Of a stretch of 64,000 nt of DNA, positions 26,695 through 34,711 are shown one piece after another. The notes under the pieces were generated by a model. That model searched no databases and had not been told where the DNA came from. It saw only the letters and a program-made list of their open reading frames with translations. Numbering within the stretch: position 1 is the first letter of the stretch; the number at the start of each line of letters is the position of its first letter. The position numbers and the translations under genes are program-made. The stretch is from NCBI RefSeq assembly GCF_006547145.1, contig NZ_CP041244.1:1550001-1614000 (forward strand), written 5' to 3'. The stretch is from Actinomadura sp. WMMA1423. Its GTDB lineage: Bacteria; Actinomycetota; Actinomycetes; Streptosporangiales; Streptosporangiaceae.

Positions 26695-26973
26695 CTAGCG
26701 CGCCGGTCCGGTCTCGCGGTGCTCGGCGGGCGGGGAGCTCGGACGCGGCGGCCGCGCGGGCGGAAGGGCGCCCTGCCGCCCCGCCGGGGGCCGCGGGTCG
26801 GCTTCGGGCGGGCGGTCGGCGGGCTCGTCGTCGTGCAGGCCCTGGGTCTCGGTCCTGAGGATGCGTGCCGAGCGGCCGAGCGAGCGGGCCAGTTGCGGGA
26901 GTTTCGCCGAACCGAAGAGCAGCATGACGACGGCCAGGATGATGAGCATCTCGCTGGCGCCGAGGCCGGCCAT
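26695..26973 (-). CDS. Twin-arginine translocase TatA/E-like subunit
   Basis: A 92-residue protein. A short N-terminal membrane helix ([14 protein letters not shown]) is followed by the conserved FG(S)[17 protein letters not shown] amphipathic helix and a Pro-rich tail, the layout of TatA. It is probably an extra copy, since tatA normally sits with tatC. It lies in an operon of oxygenases, with a Tat-signal flavoprotein nearby (29316) under the same kind of operator, so it may help export that protein. ATG 26973 is preceded by GGAAGGGG. Confidence 0.88.
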   Translation of the reverse strand: MAGLGASEMLIILAVVMLLFGSAKLPQLARSLGRSARILRTETQGLHDDEPADRPPEADPRPPAGRQGALPPARPPRPSSPPAEHRETGPAR

Positions 26974-26988
26974 GGCGGTCCCCTTCCG

Positions 26989-28524
26989 TCAGTGGGCGAG
27001 GTGGTAGTCGGCGGGGTCGAGGCGGCGGGTGCGGCGGCGGTAGCCCGTCATGGAGCCCGGCCAGTTGTTGGTGTTGCGGTGCTCGGAGTCCAGGTACCAG
27101 CTGTCGCAGCCGCCCTGGTTCCAGACGGAGGTGGACAGCCGGTCCTGGGCTGCGGCGTCGAAGCGGTCGAGGACGTCGGCGCGGACGTCCATCGAGGTCA
27201 CGCCGCCCGCGAGGAGGCGGGCCGCCTGGACGATGTAGGCCGCCTGGCTTTCGAGCATGTGGACGATGGAGCCGGACCCGACGTTGGTGTTCGGCCCGTA
27301 CATGAGGAAGAAGTTGGGGAAGCCGGTGACGGCGAGGCCGAGGTAGGCGCGGGCGCCGTCCTTCCAGGCGGCGTTGAGCTCCTGTCCGTGGGCGCCGAAG
27401 ACGCGCATGGGCGCGACGAAGTCCTGGGAGCGGAATCCGGTGGCCCAGATGAGGGTGTCGAAGGTGTGGTGGTCGCCGTCGGCGGTCCGGGCGCCGTGGC
27501 GGGTGATCTCGGTGATGGGGCTGTCCACCACGGCGACGTCGGGGCGGTTGAGCGTCGGGTAGTACTCGCTCGAGGTGAGGATGCGCTTGCAGCCGGGCTC
27601 GTAGCGGGGTGTGAGGCGCCGCCGCAGCCCCGGGTCGCGGACCGACCGGAGCGCGTACCGGCACAGCAGGCGGACGGGCAGCGACAGGACGCGGCGGCCG
27701 CGCGGGGAGATCAGCGCGGGGTTGAGGACGGCCTCGAACCACAGGAAGATCCCCAGCCGCGAGAGACGCTGCACCGCGGGCAGGCGGCGGTTGAGGACGT
27801 GCCGCCGGCGCGGGTAGAGGCGGTCGGGCTTGCGGCTGATCCAGTGGACCTCGAGCTGGAAGATCGTCAGATGCTCGGCGGCGGGGGCGATGAGCGGGAC
27901 GAACTGGATCGCGCTGGCGCCGTTGCCCACCACCGCGATGCGCCTGCCCTGCAGTGCGTGGTCGTGGTCCCAGCGGGAGGAGTGGAACATCGTCCCGCCG
28001 AAGCGGTCCTGCCCGGGCAGCCGGGGGACGGCCGGGTTGGACAGCTGCCCGCACGCGGCGACGAAGAGGTCGTACTCGTGGACCTCGCCGTCGCTGGTGT
28101 GCAGCCGCCAGCGTTCGGTCGCGGCGTGGAGGTGGGCGTCGGTGACCGTGGTGCGGAACCGGAAGTGCGGGGTCAGGCCGTACTTCTCGGCGCAGTGGCG
28201 CAGGTAGGCGAGGATCTCGGGCTGCTCGGCGAACCGGCGCGCCCAGTCGGGCTTGGGCTCGAAGGAGTAGGAGTACAGGTGGGAGGGCGCGTCGCAGGCG
28301 GCGCCGGGATAGGTGTTGTCGCGCCAGACGCCGCCCGGCCCGTCGGCCCTGTCGAAGATCGTGATGTCCTCGAAGCCGGCCCGCTTCAGGGCGATGGCCA
28401 GGCCGATCCCGCTGAACCCGCTTCCGACGACGGCGATCGAGATCCTGCGGCGCCCGGCGCGGGTCCCCCCTCCGCGCCGGGGCCCCCGGCCTCCGTCCGC
28501 GGCTCGCATTTTTCCGACACTCAT
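26989..28524 (-). CDS. Flavin-containing / Baeyer-Villiger-type monooxygenase
   Basis: A 511-residue flavoprotein monooxygenase. The FAD Rossmann motif is VVGSGFSGIG (near residue 34) and the NADPH motif is VVGNGASAIQ. Between them lies FGGTMFHSSRWD, matching the BVMO fingerprint FxGxxxHxxxW. ATG 28524 lies inside the palindrome shared with the 29.3-kb promoter and has no ribosome binding site, so the mRNA may be leaderless; ATG 28509 is an alternative. It is the first gene of an operon with tatA (15 bp gap) and the MpaB-like oxygenase. The substrate is unknown. Confidence 0.9.
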   Translation of the reverse strand: MSVGKMRAADGGRGPRRGGGTRAGRRRISIAVVGSGFSGIGLAIALKRAGFEDITIFDRADGPGGVWRDNTYPGAACDAPSHLYSYSFEPKPDWARRFAEQPEILAYLRHCAEKYGLTPHFRFRTTVTDAHLHAATERWRLHTSDGEVHEYDLFVAACGQLSNPAVPRLPGQDRFGGTMFHSSRWDHDHALQGRRIAVVGNGASAIQFVPLIAPAAEHLTIFQLEVHWISRKPDRLYPRRRHVLNRRLPAVQRLSRLGIFLWFEAVLNPALISPRGRRVLSLPVRLLCRYALRSVRDPGLRRRLTPRYEPGCKRILTSSEYYPTLNRPDVAVVDSPITEITRHGARTADGDHHTFDTLIWATGFRSQDFVAPMRVFGAHGQELNAAWKDGARAYLGLAVTGFPNFFLMYGPNTNVGSGSIVHMLESQAAYIVQAARLLAGGVTSMDVRADVLDRFDAAAQDRLSTSVWNQGGCDSWYLDSEHRNTNNWPGSMTGYRRRTRRLDPADYHLAH

Positions 28525-28529
28525 GTCGG
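28514..28529. promoter_or_regulatory. Inverted-repeat operator between FMO operon and TetR gene
   Basis: Arms CCGACA/TGTCGG with a 4-base spacer. The 18-mer AACCGACATGAGTGTCGG read on the minus strand here is repeated exactly on the plus strand at 29270-29287. It overlaps the FMO start codon and lies 37 bp before the TetR gene at 28566. A TAGGGT -10-like box follows at 28531. Control by the adjacent TetR is an inference. Confidence 0.75.
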
Positions 28530-28565
28530 TTAGGGTGGCCGCACCGGACGAGGGGAGTCAAGACG

Positions 28566-29177
28566 ATGGCGAAAAATCCGCCCAGGACGCGGATGCGGGG
28601 GCCGGCGCGGCGGGCGCTCATCACCGCCGCGGCACTGGAGCTCTTCGCCGGCAAGGGCTACCACGGCACGTCGCTGAGCGAGATCGCCGCGCACGCCGGA
28701 GTGGCCCGGACGGTGGTGTACGACCACTTCCCCTCGAAGCGCGGGCTGCTGCTGACGGTCATGCAGGAGCAGAACGCGGCGCTGATGAGTCACGTCGGCG
28801 CCCGCATCACCGCGAGCGGCCCGGCGGAGGAGCGGATGCGGTCGACCATCGATGCCTATTTCAGTTTCACCGAAACACGCTCCGCCGGGCGCAGGCTCCT
28901 GTTCGACCACGCGAACGAGGACGACCCCGAGATCCGCATCGTCCGCCAGGGCATCCGGGAGTCCCGGGCAAGGGCGGTGACCGCCCTGCTCACCGACGAT
29001 ATGCGGGCGATGGGCGTCGACCCCCGCGAGCCGATCGCCGAGGCGATGGTGGAGCTCATCATCACCGGCCTGGACGGAGTGGCGCAGTGGTGGGAGCGCA
29101 CCCCCGACATGCCGAGGTCCCTGCTGGTCGAAGGCGTGGCGAGGCTGCTGTGGAACGGCCTCGGCAGGCCCCGGTGA
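28566..29177 (+). CDS. TetR family transcriptional regulator (paralogue 2)
   Basis: A 203-residue TetR protein with helix-turn-helix at about residues 15-60 (ALITAAALELFAGKGY, SLSEIAAHAGVARTVVYDHF) and a helical ligand domain ending in DGVAQWWERTPDMPRSLLVEG. It is a close paralogue of the regulator at 24699. It is divergent from the FMO operon and shares a palindrome with it; an identical palindrome precedes the downstream flavoprotein gene. It is therefore the likely local repressor. The ATG is preceded by GAGGGGAG. Confidence 0.93.
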   Translation: MAKNPPRTRMRGPARRALITAAALELFAGKGYHGTSLSEIAAHAGVARTVVYDHFPSKRGLLLTVMQEQNAALMSHVGARITASGPAEERMRSTIDAYFSFTETRSAGRRLLFDHANEDDPEIRIVRQGIRESRARAVTALLTDDMRAMGVDPREPIAEAMVELIITGLDGVAQWWERTPDMPRSLLVEGVARLLWNGLGRPR

Positions 29178-29269
29178 CCCGGCGCGGCGGCGCCGCGCTC
29201 CCCCGGGGCGAGATCGCGGGAGGGTCTTGACGGCGCGCGGCGGCGTGCTCATAGTGAGGGGCCATCCGC

Positions 29270-29289
29270 AACCGACATGAGTGTCGGTT
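29270..29289. promoter_or_regulatory. Second copy of the TetR-type operator, before the Tat flavoprotein gene
   Basis: A 20-bp inverted repeat with arms AACCGACA/TGTCGGTT and spacer TGAG, 27 bp before the start of the gene at 29316. It shares an exact 18-mer with the site at 28514. A TTAGCA box follows, at the same place as the TAGGGT box after the first copy. Confidence 0.75.
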
Positions 29290-29315
29290 AGCAACCACCC
29301 CCCAAGGAGTGCGCC

Positions 29316-31187
29316 GTGGAGGACAGGACTCCATCGCAGACCCCGTCGTCTCGGAGCGAGCCGGGCCCGGGCGAGCAGCCGGGCGCCGGCGGCGGGCTGG
29401 ACCGCCGCCGGTTCGTGACCGGAGCGATCGCGGCAGCCGGAGCGGTCGCGGCGGCCGGGGCCCTCGGCTCCGGGACCGCGCAGGCCGCCGTACCCGCCGC
29501 CGCCCGCCGCGCCCCGCGGGCGCCCCGCGCGGCCGCCGGGCGCCGCGTGGCGATCTTCGGCGGCGGGATGGGCGGCCTGTCGACCGCTCACGAGCTGGCC
29601 GAGCGCGGCTTCCAGGTGACCGTCTACGAGCGCAAGGCCTGGGGCGGCAAGTGCCGCAGCATGCCCGTCCCCGGCACCGGGAGCGGAGGGCGCCAGGACC
29701 TGCCCGCCGAGCACGGGTTCCGGTTCTTCCCCGGCTTCTACCAGAACCTCCCCGACACCATGTCCCGGATCCCGCTGCCGGGCGGCGGCAAGGCCTTCGA
29801 CAACCTGGTCGCGGGCGACCAGGTCGCCGCGTTCTACAAGGGCACCAAGTTCACCCTCCCGGCCCGGGGCAGCATCATCGGCACGCTCAGCCCGGACTCG
29901 CTGCTGGCCTTCCTGCAGACCGCGCTCAACGTGGCCGGAGCCGTCCCGGTGCTGGAGGTCGGCTACTTCCTCCAGAAGATGATCGCGTTCGTCACCAGCG
30001 GGCCGAAGCGCCGCTACCAGCAGTGGGAGAACATGAGCTTCTCCCAGTTCGTGCACGCCGAGAAGATGTCCAAGGCCTACAACGAACTGCTGGTGGAGAT
30101 GTTCACCGGCACCCTCGTGGCGGCCAAGCCCGACAAGGCCAACGCCCACACCATGGGCCTGATGGCCGAGGCGTGGGTCTACAGCACCCTCGGCCTGGGC
30201 GGCTACAAGGCGCCCGACCGGCTGCTCGACGCCCCGACCAACGAGGCGCTCATCGACCCGTGGGTCGCCTACCTCGAGTCCCTCGGAGTGACCTTCCAGT
30301 CCGACGCCACCCTGACGCGGCTCGACGTGCAGGACAAGAAGATCAGCGGCGCGCAGGTCACCGGCGCCTCCGGCACCAGCGCGGTCGACGCCGACTACTA
30401 CGTGCTGGCGGTGCCGGTCGAGCGCGCCGTGCCGCTGCTCAACGACCAGATCCTGGCCGTGGACCCGAGCCTGAGGTCGCTGCGCGAGCTGACGACCGAC
30501 TGGATGAACGGGATCATGATCTACCTGCGCCAGCCGATCGACCTGGCCAAGGGGCACGTCGCCTACGCCGGGCAGCCGTGGGCGCTGACCTCCATCAGCC
30601 AGGCCCAGTTCTGGAAGGAGAAGTTCGGCACCACCTACGGCAACGGCCAGGTCAACGAGTGCCTGTCGATCGACCTGTCCGCCTGGGACAAGCCCGGCAT
30701 CCTCTACGGCAAGGCGGCCAAGGACTGCACCTCCGAGCAGATCTTCAAGGAGGTCGTCGCGCAGATCCGCAGGGCGCTCCCCTGGAACGGGATCATCCTC
30801 AACGACGCCAACATCCACTCCTACTTCATCGACCCGGCCATCACCGGCAACGGGACCCCGCAGGTCGCCAACGACGAGCCCCTGCTCATCAACAGGCCCA
30901 GCTCCTGGAACCACCGGCCCGAGGCCGCCACCGCCGTGCCCAACCTGTTCCTGGCCTCCGACTACGTCCGCGCCGACATCAACCTGGCCACGATGGAGGG
31001 CGCCAACGAGGCCGGACGCAAGGCCGCCAACGCCATCCTGGACGCCTCCGGCGCCGGCGGCACCCCGGCCAAGCTGTTCAAGCTCTACCAGCCGAACGAG
31101 TTCAAGGGCTTCTTCGACGACGACGACCGCCGCTTCGACCGCGGCGAGGCCAACTTCTTCGACCTTTACGACCCGGCCAAGCCGTGA
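29316..31187 (+). CDS. Tat-exported FAD-dependent amine oxidase / desaturase-like flavoprotein
   Basis: A 623-residue protein. A Tat signal (DRRRFVTG, then a hydrophobic stretch ending GTAQA near residue 53) precedes a FAD domain: IFGGGMGGLSTAHELAERG, then VYERKAWGGKCRS. The C-terminal FAD motif is LFLASDYVRADINLATMEGA, as in the amine oxidase/phytoene desaturase superfamily. The GTG 29316 start follows AAGGAG. It sits behind a palindrome identical to that of the FMO operon, so it is probably co-regulated with FMO, TatA and MpaB. The closest characterised relative cannot be told from sequence here. Confidence 0.88.
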   Translation: MEDRTPSQTPSSRSEPGPGEQPGAGGGLDRRRFVTGAIAAAGAVAAAGALGSGTAQAAVPAAARRAPRAPRAAAGRRVAIFGGGMGGLSTAHELAERGFQVTVYERKAWGGKCRSMPVPGTGSGGRQDLPAEHGFRFFPGFYQNLPDTMSRIPLPGGGKAFDNLVAGDQVAAFYKGTKFTLPARGSIIGTLSPDSLLAFLQTALNVAGAVPVLEVGYFLQKMIAFVTSGPKRRYQQWENMSFSQFVHAEKMSKAYNELLVEMFTGTLVAAKPDKANAHTMGLMAEAWVYSTLGLGGYKAPDRLLDAPTNEALIDPWVAYLESLGVTFQSDATLTRLDVQDKKISGAQVTGASGTSAVDADYYVLAVPVERAVPLLNDQILAVDPSLRSLRELTTDWMNGIMIYLRQPIDLAKGHVAYAGQPWALTSISQAQFWKEKFGTTYGNGQVNECLSIDLSAWDKPGILYGKAAKDCTSEQIFKEVVAQIRRALPWNGIILNDANIHSYFIDPAITGNGTPQVANDEPLLINRPSSWNHRPEAATAVPNLFLASDYVRADINLATMEGANEAGRKAANAILDASGAGGTPAKLFKLYQPNEFKGFFDDDDRRFDRGEANFFDLYDPAKP

Positions 31188-31243
31188 CCCGAGTGATCCC
31201 GCGGTGACCCGAGTGATCCCGCAGTGACCCGAGTGATCCCGCA
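31184..31243. repeat. Three tandem 20-bp repeats at the end of the flavoprotein gene
   Basis: The unit GTGACCCGAGTGATCCCGCA occurs three times in a row (the first copy ends in G), and a fourth begins with GTGAG. The first unit contains the stop codon of the flavoprotein gene. It may be a recent slippage product. No matching hairpin is obvious within one unit. Confidence 0.85.
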
Positions 31244-31316
31244 GTGAGCCGCCGCCCGCGGCCCGGCCGAGCGCGCCGACCGGCCAGGGCCGCGGGCGGC
31301 CACGGGAGGTCGTGCC

Positions 31317-31775
31317 ATGCACATCGGTTTCCAGGCCCTCGCCGCCCTGTCCACCGGCATCTACTTCTGCGAGCTCACCTGGTGCAAGCCGGCCGCCGCG
31401 TCCATGCCCGCCCTGCGCGGCGCCCGGCCCTGGCGCCTCGTCCGGGCCCTGGCGGGCAGCCGGACGTGGCTCGCCGGAGCCCTCGTGATCGGCGCCGGCG
31501 CCGCCGTCCAGGCCGCCGCCCTGCACGGCCTGTCGCTCTTCCAGGCCCGGCCGATGTTCCTGGCCGGGCTGATGGTCCTCCTCGTGCTGGCGGTCCCCGT
31601 CCTGCGCGAGCGCCTGACCCCGCGTGAATGGGCGTGCGCGGCCCTGCTGGCCGCCGCCACGGCGTTGTTCGCGCATGCCGCGCCCACCGGGCGGGGCGCG
31701 TCGGCCGGGGCCGCGGCCTCGCCGCCCGCCCCGGTCGTGGTGGCCATCGCCCTCCACCTGCCCACCCCCCGCTGA
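31317..31775 (+). CDS. Truncated DMT-type membrane protein
   Basis: A 152-residue protein with four clear membrane segments (near residues 3-20, 51-72, 80-98, 107-124), resembling the N-terminal half of a drug/metabolite transporter. DMT proteins usually have 8-10 segments and about 280-300 residues. Here a fifth hydrophobic stretch begins (PVVVAIALHL) and the frame stops. It is either a naturally small half-transporter or a gene that lost its second half. ATG 31317 follows GGGAGG. Confidence 0.6.
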   Translation: MHIGFQALAALSTGIYFCELTWCKPAAASMPALRGARPWRLVRALAGSRTWLAGALVIGAGAAVQAAALHGLSLFQARPMFLAGLMVLLVLAVPVLRERLTPREWACAALLAAATALFAHAAPTGRGASAGAAASPPAPVVVAIALHLPTPR

Positions 31776-31831
31776 CCGGCCGGCCCGCGACTGCGGCGGC
31801 CTCGATGGGTGGCGCGCGCACCCCTCGACAC

Positions 31832-31867
31832 TTAGCCCTTGCGCTAACCATCGCGGGGCGGTAATAC
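31832..31867 (+). promoter_or_regulatory. Promoter with overlapping inverted repeat before the ArsR operon
   Basis: TTAGC (31832-31836) and GCTAA (31843-31847) form an inverted repeat with a 6-base spacer. TTGCGC (31840-31845) is a -35 match inside it, and TAATAC (31862-31867) is a -10 match 16 bp further on, just before ATG 31876. The arrangement suits autorepression by the ArsR protein. Confidence 0.5.
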
Positions 31868-31875
31868 TTAGCTGC

Positions 31876-32214
31876 ATGGCACAGTATTCGGCGGAACTGG
31901 ACGGCGTGTTCGTCGCCCTCGCCGACCCGACCCGGCGCGCCGTAGTCCGGCGCCTCGGCCGCGGGCCCACGAGCGTCGGCGATCTCGCCCGCGAGTTCCC
32001 CATGACCCTCCCCTCGTTCATGAAGCACGTCCGGACCCTCGAATCGAGCGGGCTCATCCGCACCGCCAAGTCCGGACGGGTGCGCACCTGCGCGCTCAAC
32101 CGCGAGCGGCTCGCCCTCGTCGACGACTGGCTCGCCGAGCAGCGACGGATCTGGGAGGGGCGCACCGACCGCCTCGACCGGTTCGTCACCGACCCCGACA
32201 AGGAGAACCGATGA
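31876..32214 (+). CDS. ArsR-type winged-helix regulator
   Basis: A 112-residue winged-helix protein: LADPTRRAVVRRL, SVGDLAREFPMTLPSFMKHVRTLESSGLI as recognition helices, then a wing with basic residues. It has no Cys metal site, so it belongs to the ArsR branch that usually partners SRPBCC proteins rather than metal sensors. Its stop overlaps the next start (ATGA at 32211), forming a three-gene operon. Confidence 0.9.
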   Translation: MAQYSAELDGVFVALADPTRRAVVRRLGRGPTSVGDLAREFPMTLPSFMKHVRTLESSGLIRTAKSGRVRTCALNRERLALVDDWLAEQRRIWEGRTDRLDRFVTDPDKENR

Positions 32215-32687
32215 ATCCCGAACTCGACCTCGGCCTGGAGCGGATCATCCGCGCCCCGCGCGCGGCGGTCTGGCGCGCCTGGACGGACCCGTCCCGGCTG
32301 GAGCAGTGGTGGGTCCCGGCGCCGGCCCGCTGCGCCGTGGACCGCTTGGAGACGCGGCCCGGCGGAGCGTTCGTCACGCGGTTGAGCGAGGACGGGCGCA
32401 CGTTCGTCCCGCACATGGACGCGTGCTTCCTCGACGTCGAGGAGGCCCGCCGGATCGTCTTCACCAACGCGATCGACAGCACATGGCGCCCCGCGCACCC
32501 CGCGCCGGTCCCGATGACCGCCGCGATCACGCTGGACGACCATCCGGACGGCACGGACTACCGGATCGTCGTCCGGCACGGCGATCCGGAGGCCCGCGCC
32601 CACCACGAGAAGCTCGGCCTCGTCGACGGGTGGGGCACGGTCGCCGCCCAGCTGGCCGCGTTCACCGAGGGGACGACCGCACGATGA
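32211..32687 (+). CDS. SRPBCC (AHSA1-like) family protein
   Basis: A 158-residue helix-grip protein: LERIIRAPRAAVWRAWTDPSRLEQWW at the N-terminus, central strands, and a long C-terminal helix (HHEKLGLVDGWGTVAAQLAAF). This is the Aha1-domain branch that is commonly encoded next to ArsR regulators. It probably binds a small hydrophobic ligand; the role is unknown. It overlaps genes on both sides by ATGA. Confidence 0.9.
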   Translation: MNPELDLGLERIIRAPRAAVWRAWTDPSRLEQWWVPAPARCAVDRLETRPGGAFVTRLSEDGRTFVPHMDACFLDVEEARRIVFTNAIDSTWRPAHPAPVPMTAAITLDDHPDGTDYRIVVRHGDPEARAHHEKLGLVDGWGTVAAQLAAFTEGTTAR

Positions 32688-33310
32688 AGATCGCTCTGAC
32701 GCAGTTCGTCACGCTCGACGGGGTCAGCCAGGGTCCCGGCTCGCCGGACGAGGACACCACCGGCGGCTTCGCCCGCGGCGGATGGCTCGTGCCCCACCTG
32801 GACGAGGCGTTCGTCCGGCGCGCCTCCGAGTGGCTCGGCCTCGCCGACGGCCTGCTCCTCGGCCGGCGCACCTACGAGGCGTTCGCGCGCGACTGGCCGA
32901 AGATCACCGACCCGGCGGACCCGTTCGCCGAACGGATGAACACGCTGCCGAAGTACGTCGTGTCCGGCACCCTCACCGAGGGGACCTGGGAGCCCGTCAC
33001 GGTGCTCGCGGGCGATCCGGTCGAGACCGTCGCCGACCTCAAGGCGCGGCCGGGGCGCGAACTGCAGGTGCACGGCAGCGCCCGGCTGGGAGACGCGCTG
33101 CTGTCGGCCGGCCTGGTCGACACGCTCCGCCTCGTCGTGGCGCCCGCCGTCCTGCGGACCGGCAGGCGCCTCATGAACGCCGCGGGCGCCCCGGCCGGGC
33201 TGCGGCTCGTCCACCACGAAGCGACGTCGAAGGGCCTGCTGCTGCTCGAATACGAGGCCGCGGGCCGAGCCGTCCAAGGCGAGTACGAGGGCGTCGCGGC
33301 CTTCGTCTGA
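32684..33310 (+). CDS. Dihydrofolate reductase-like (RibD C-terminal domain) protein
   Basis: A 208-residue protein of the RibD-C/DHFR-like family: QFVTLDGVSQGPG at the N-terminus, GLLLGRRTYEAFA, then LPKYVVSGTL and a C-terminal half with HGSARLGDALLSAGLVDTLRL. Members reduce pteridine-like or unknown substrates with NADPH. It is the third gene of the ArsR-SRPBCC operon, coupled by ATGA. Specific activity is not predictable here. Confidence 0.9.
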   Translation: MKIALTQFVTLDGVSQGPGSPDEDTTGGFARGGWLVPHLDEAFVRRASEWLGLADGLLLGRRTYEAFARDWPKITDPADPFAERMNTLPKYVVSGTLTEGTWEPVTVLAGDPVETVADLKARPGRELQVHGSARLGDALLSAGLVDTLRLVVAPAVLRTGRRLMNAAGAPAGLRLVHHEATSKGLLLLEYEAAGRAVQGEYEGVAAFV

Positions 33311-33348
33311 GCCGCCGGCCCGGCGACCGTCCGGCGCTCGTGGGCCGG

Positions 33349-34422
33349 TCAGCCCCGCAGGGAGCGCACGACGACCCGGCGGACGAGCTGCACGTCGGTC
33401 AGCGGTCCCGTGGACGCCGCGAAGCCGAACTTGACGGTGTCCGGGACGGGACGCGGCGCGGCGAACCTCAGCACGCGCTTGAAACCGCCGCCGTCCCGGA
33501 AGTCGATGTCCACCGTCGCGACCGGGTCCGGTCCGGGCGACACGGCCACACGGACGATCCGCTTCACCGGTTCCAGCAGTCTCTGGGCCCGGTCCGGCGC
33601 GACCCCGGCGGGCATCTTCGTCAGATCACCGTGGAGCCGTCCCGGAAGGGACGACCGCCAGGGGCCGCTCCGCGTCGTGTTCTTGGTGGACGCCGCGAGC
33701 AGGCAGTATCCGCGGATCCCGTTCCCGGGCCCGCGCGCGCTCACGATGTTGGGGCCGGGAGCGGGCGGGCGGAAGGCCGTCCCGGCGGGAGAACGGCGGG
33801 CACAGCCGTTCCCGCGCCCTTCTCCGTCGCCGAAGTACTCCCCGAGCACGTCGAGTCCGATACCGAGATATCCGCCGTCAACTCCGGGCACGAATCGCGC
33901 GCCCGCCCGGCCTCCCGGCCGTTTCTGGGCATAACCGAGGCTTCCGCCGAACGCGCCCGGTGTGGCCAGGCGCCGGGCGCCGTCGGTCAGGAAGAACGAG
34001 ATCCCGTCCGCCGGCGCCCGCGTGGTGTTGCCGTACTGCCACTGCTCGAAGGTCACCTCGATGCCGTCCTCCGCCGGGATCGGCGCGTCGAACAGCGCGG
34101 CGCCGGTCACCTCGGGGTGGGCGTCGGTGAGCTGGAGGTACCCGCGCGGCGCCGCACCGCCCGGCGGCACGGGTCCGGCCGGATCCCGGCGGCAGCCCCC
34201 GAGCGGATGGTTCGCGGCCTCCGCCGGGGCCTTTCCGCGCCGCGCGCCCGTCAGGCAGGCCGCCCCGTAACCGACGAAACGCTGGTCAGCGGAGGCCCTG
34301 GTGAACGATTCCTCGACCAGCACCGATCCGGGACGCCCGCCCGCCGCCGAAGCGTGACCGAACGACGCGGCGACGGCGACGGCACCGACCGCCGCCGTGA
34401 TCCAAGCTCCCCGATGCCTCAT
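33349..34422 (-). CDS. Secreted lectin-like (ConA-fold) protein
   Basis: A 357-residue secreted protein with a signal peptide ending near GHASA. It then follows the pattern of L-type lectin-like domains: SVLVEESFTR, GYLQLTDAHPEVTGAALFD, IEVTFEQWQYG, DGISFFLTDGA, GSLGYAQK and LGIGLDVLGEYF. Late strands (VDIDFRDGGG, KFGFAASTG) close the sandwich. ATG 34422 follows GGGGGGAG. It probably binds carbohydrate or cell-envelope material. No catalytic residues are evident and it has no operon partners. Confidence 0.8.
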   Translation of the reverse strand: MRHRGAWITAAVGAVAVAASFGHASAAGGRPGSVLVEESFTRASADQRFVGYGAACLTGARRGKAPAEAANHPLGGCRRDPAGPVPPGGAAPRGYLQLTDAHPEVTGAALFDAPIPAEDGIEVTFEQWQYGNTTRAPADGISFFLTDGARRLATPGAFGGSLGYAQKRPGGRAGARFVPGVDGGYLGIGLDVLGEYFGDGEGRGNGCARRSPAGTAFRPPAPGPNIVSARGPGNGIRGYCLLAASTKNTTRSGPWRSSLPGRLHGDLTKMPAGVAPDRAQRLLEPVKRIVRVAVSPGPDPVATVDIDFRDGGGFKRVLRFAAPRPVPDTVKFGFAASTGPLTDVQLVRRVVVRSLRG

Positions 34423-34711
34423 GCCGTCTGCTCCCCCCGCGCAGGTCCGAAGCGATCCTTCTTCCGCCTCATCTGAGCACACGCCCACGAGGAGAGGCCC
34501 GCATTGCCGCTCTCGCGACACAATGCGAGATCATTCTTTACCGGAACGCATGGCATCCCGTGAGACCGGAACCAGATGGCGAGAAATGGGCCGTTCCTCG
34601 GGATTGCCTAGCGCTCCATTTCAGCGGCGCGGTCAAGGACTTGACGAAATCGCCACTTTCAACGAGGGCGGCGGTCCGGCCTCCGGCCCCCGCTCGCGAG
34701 CCGTCCCGTGT

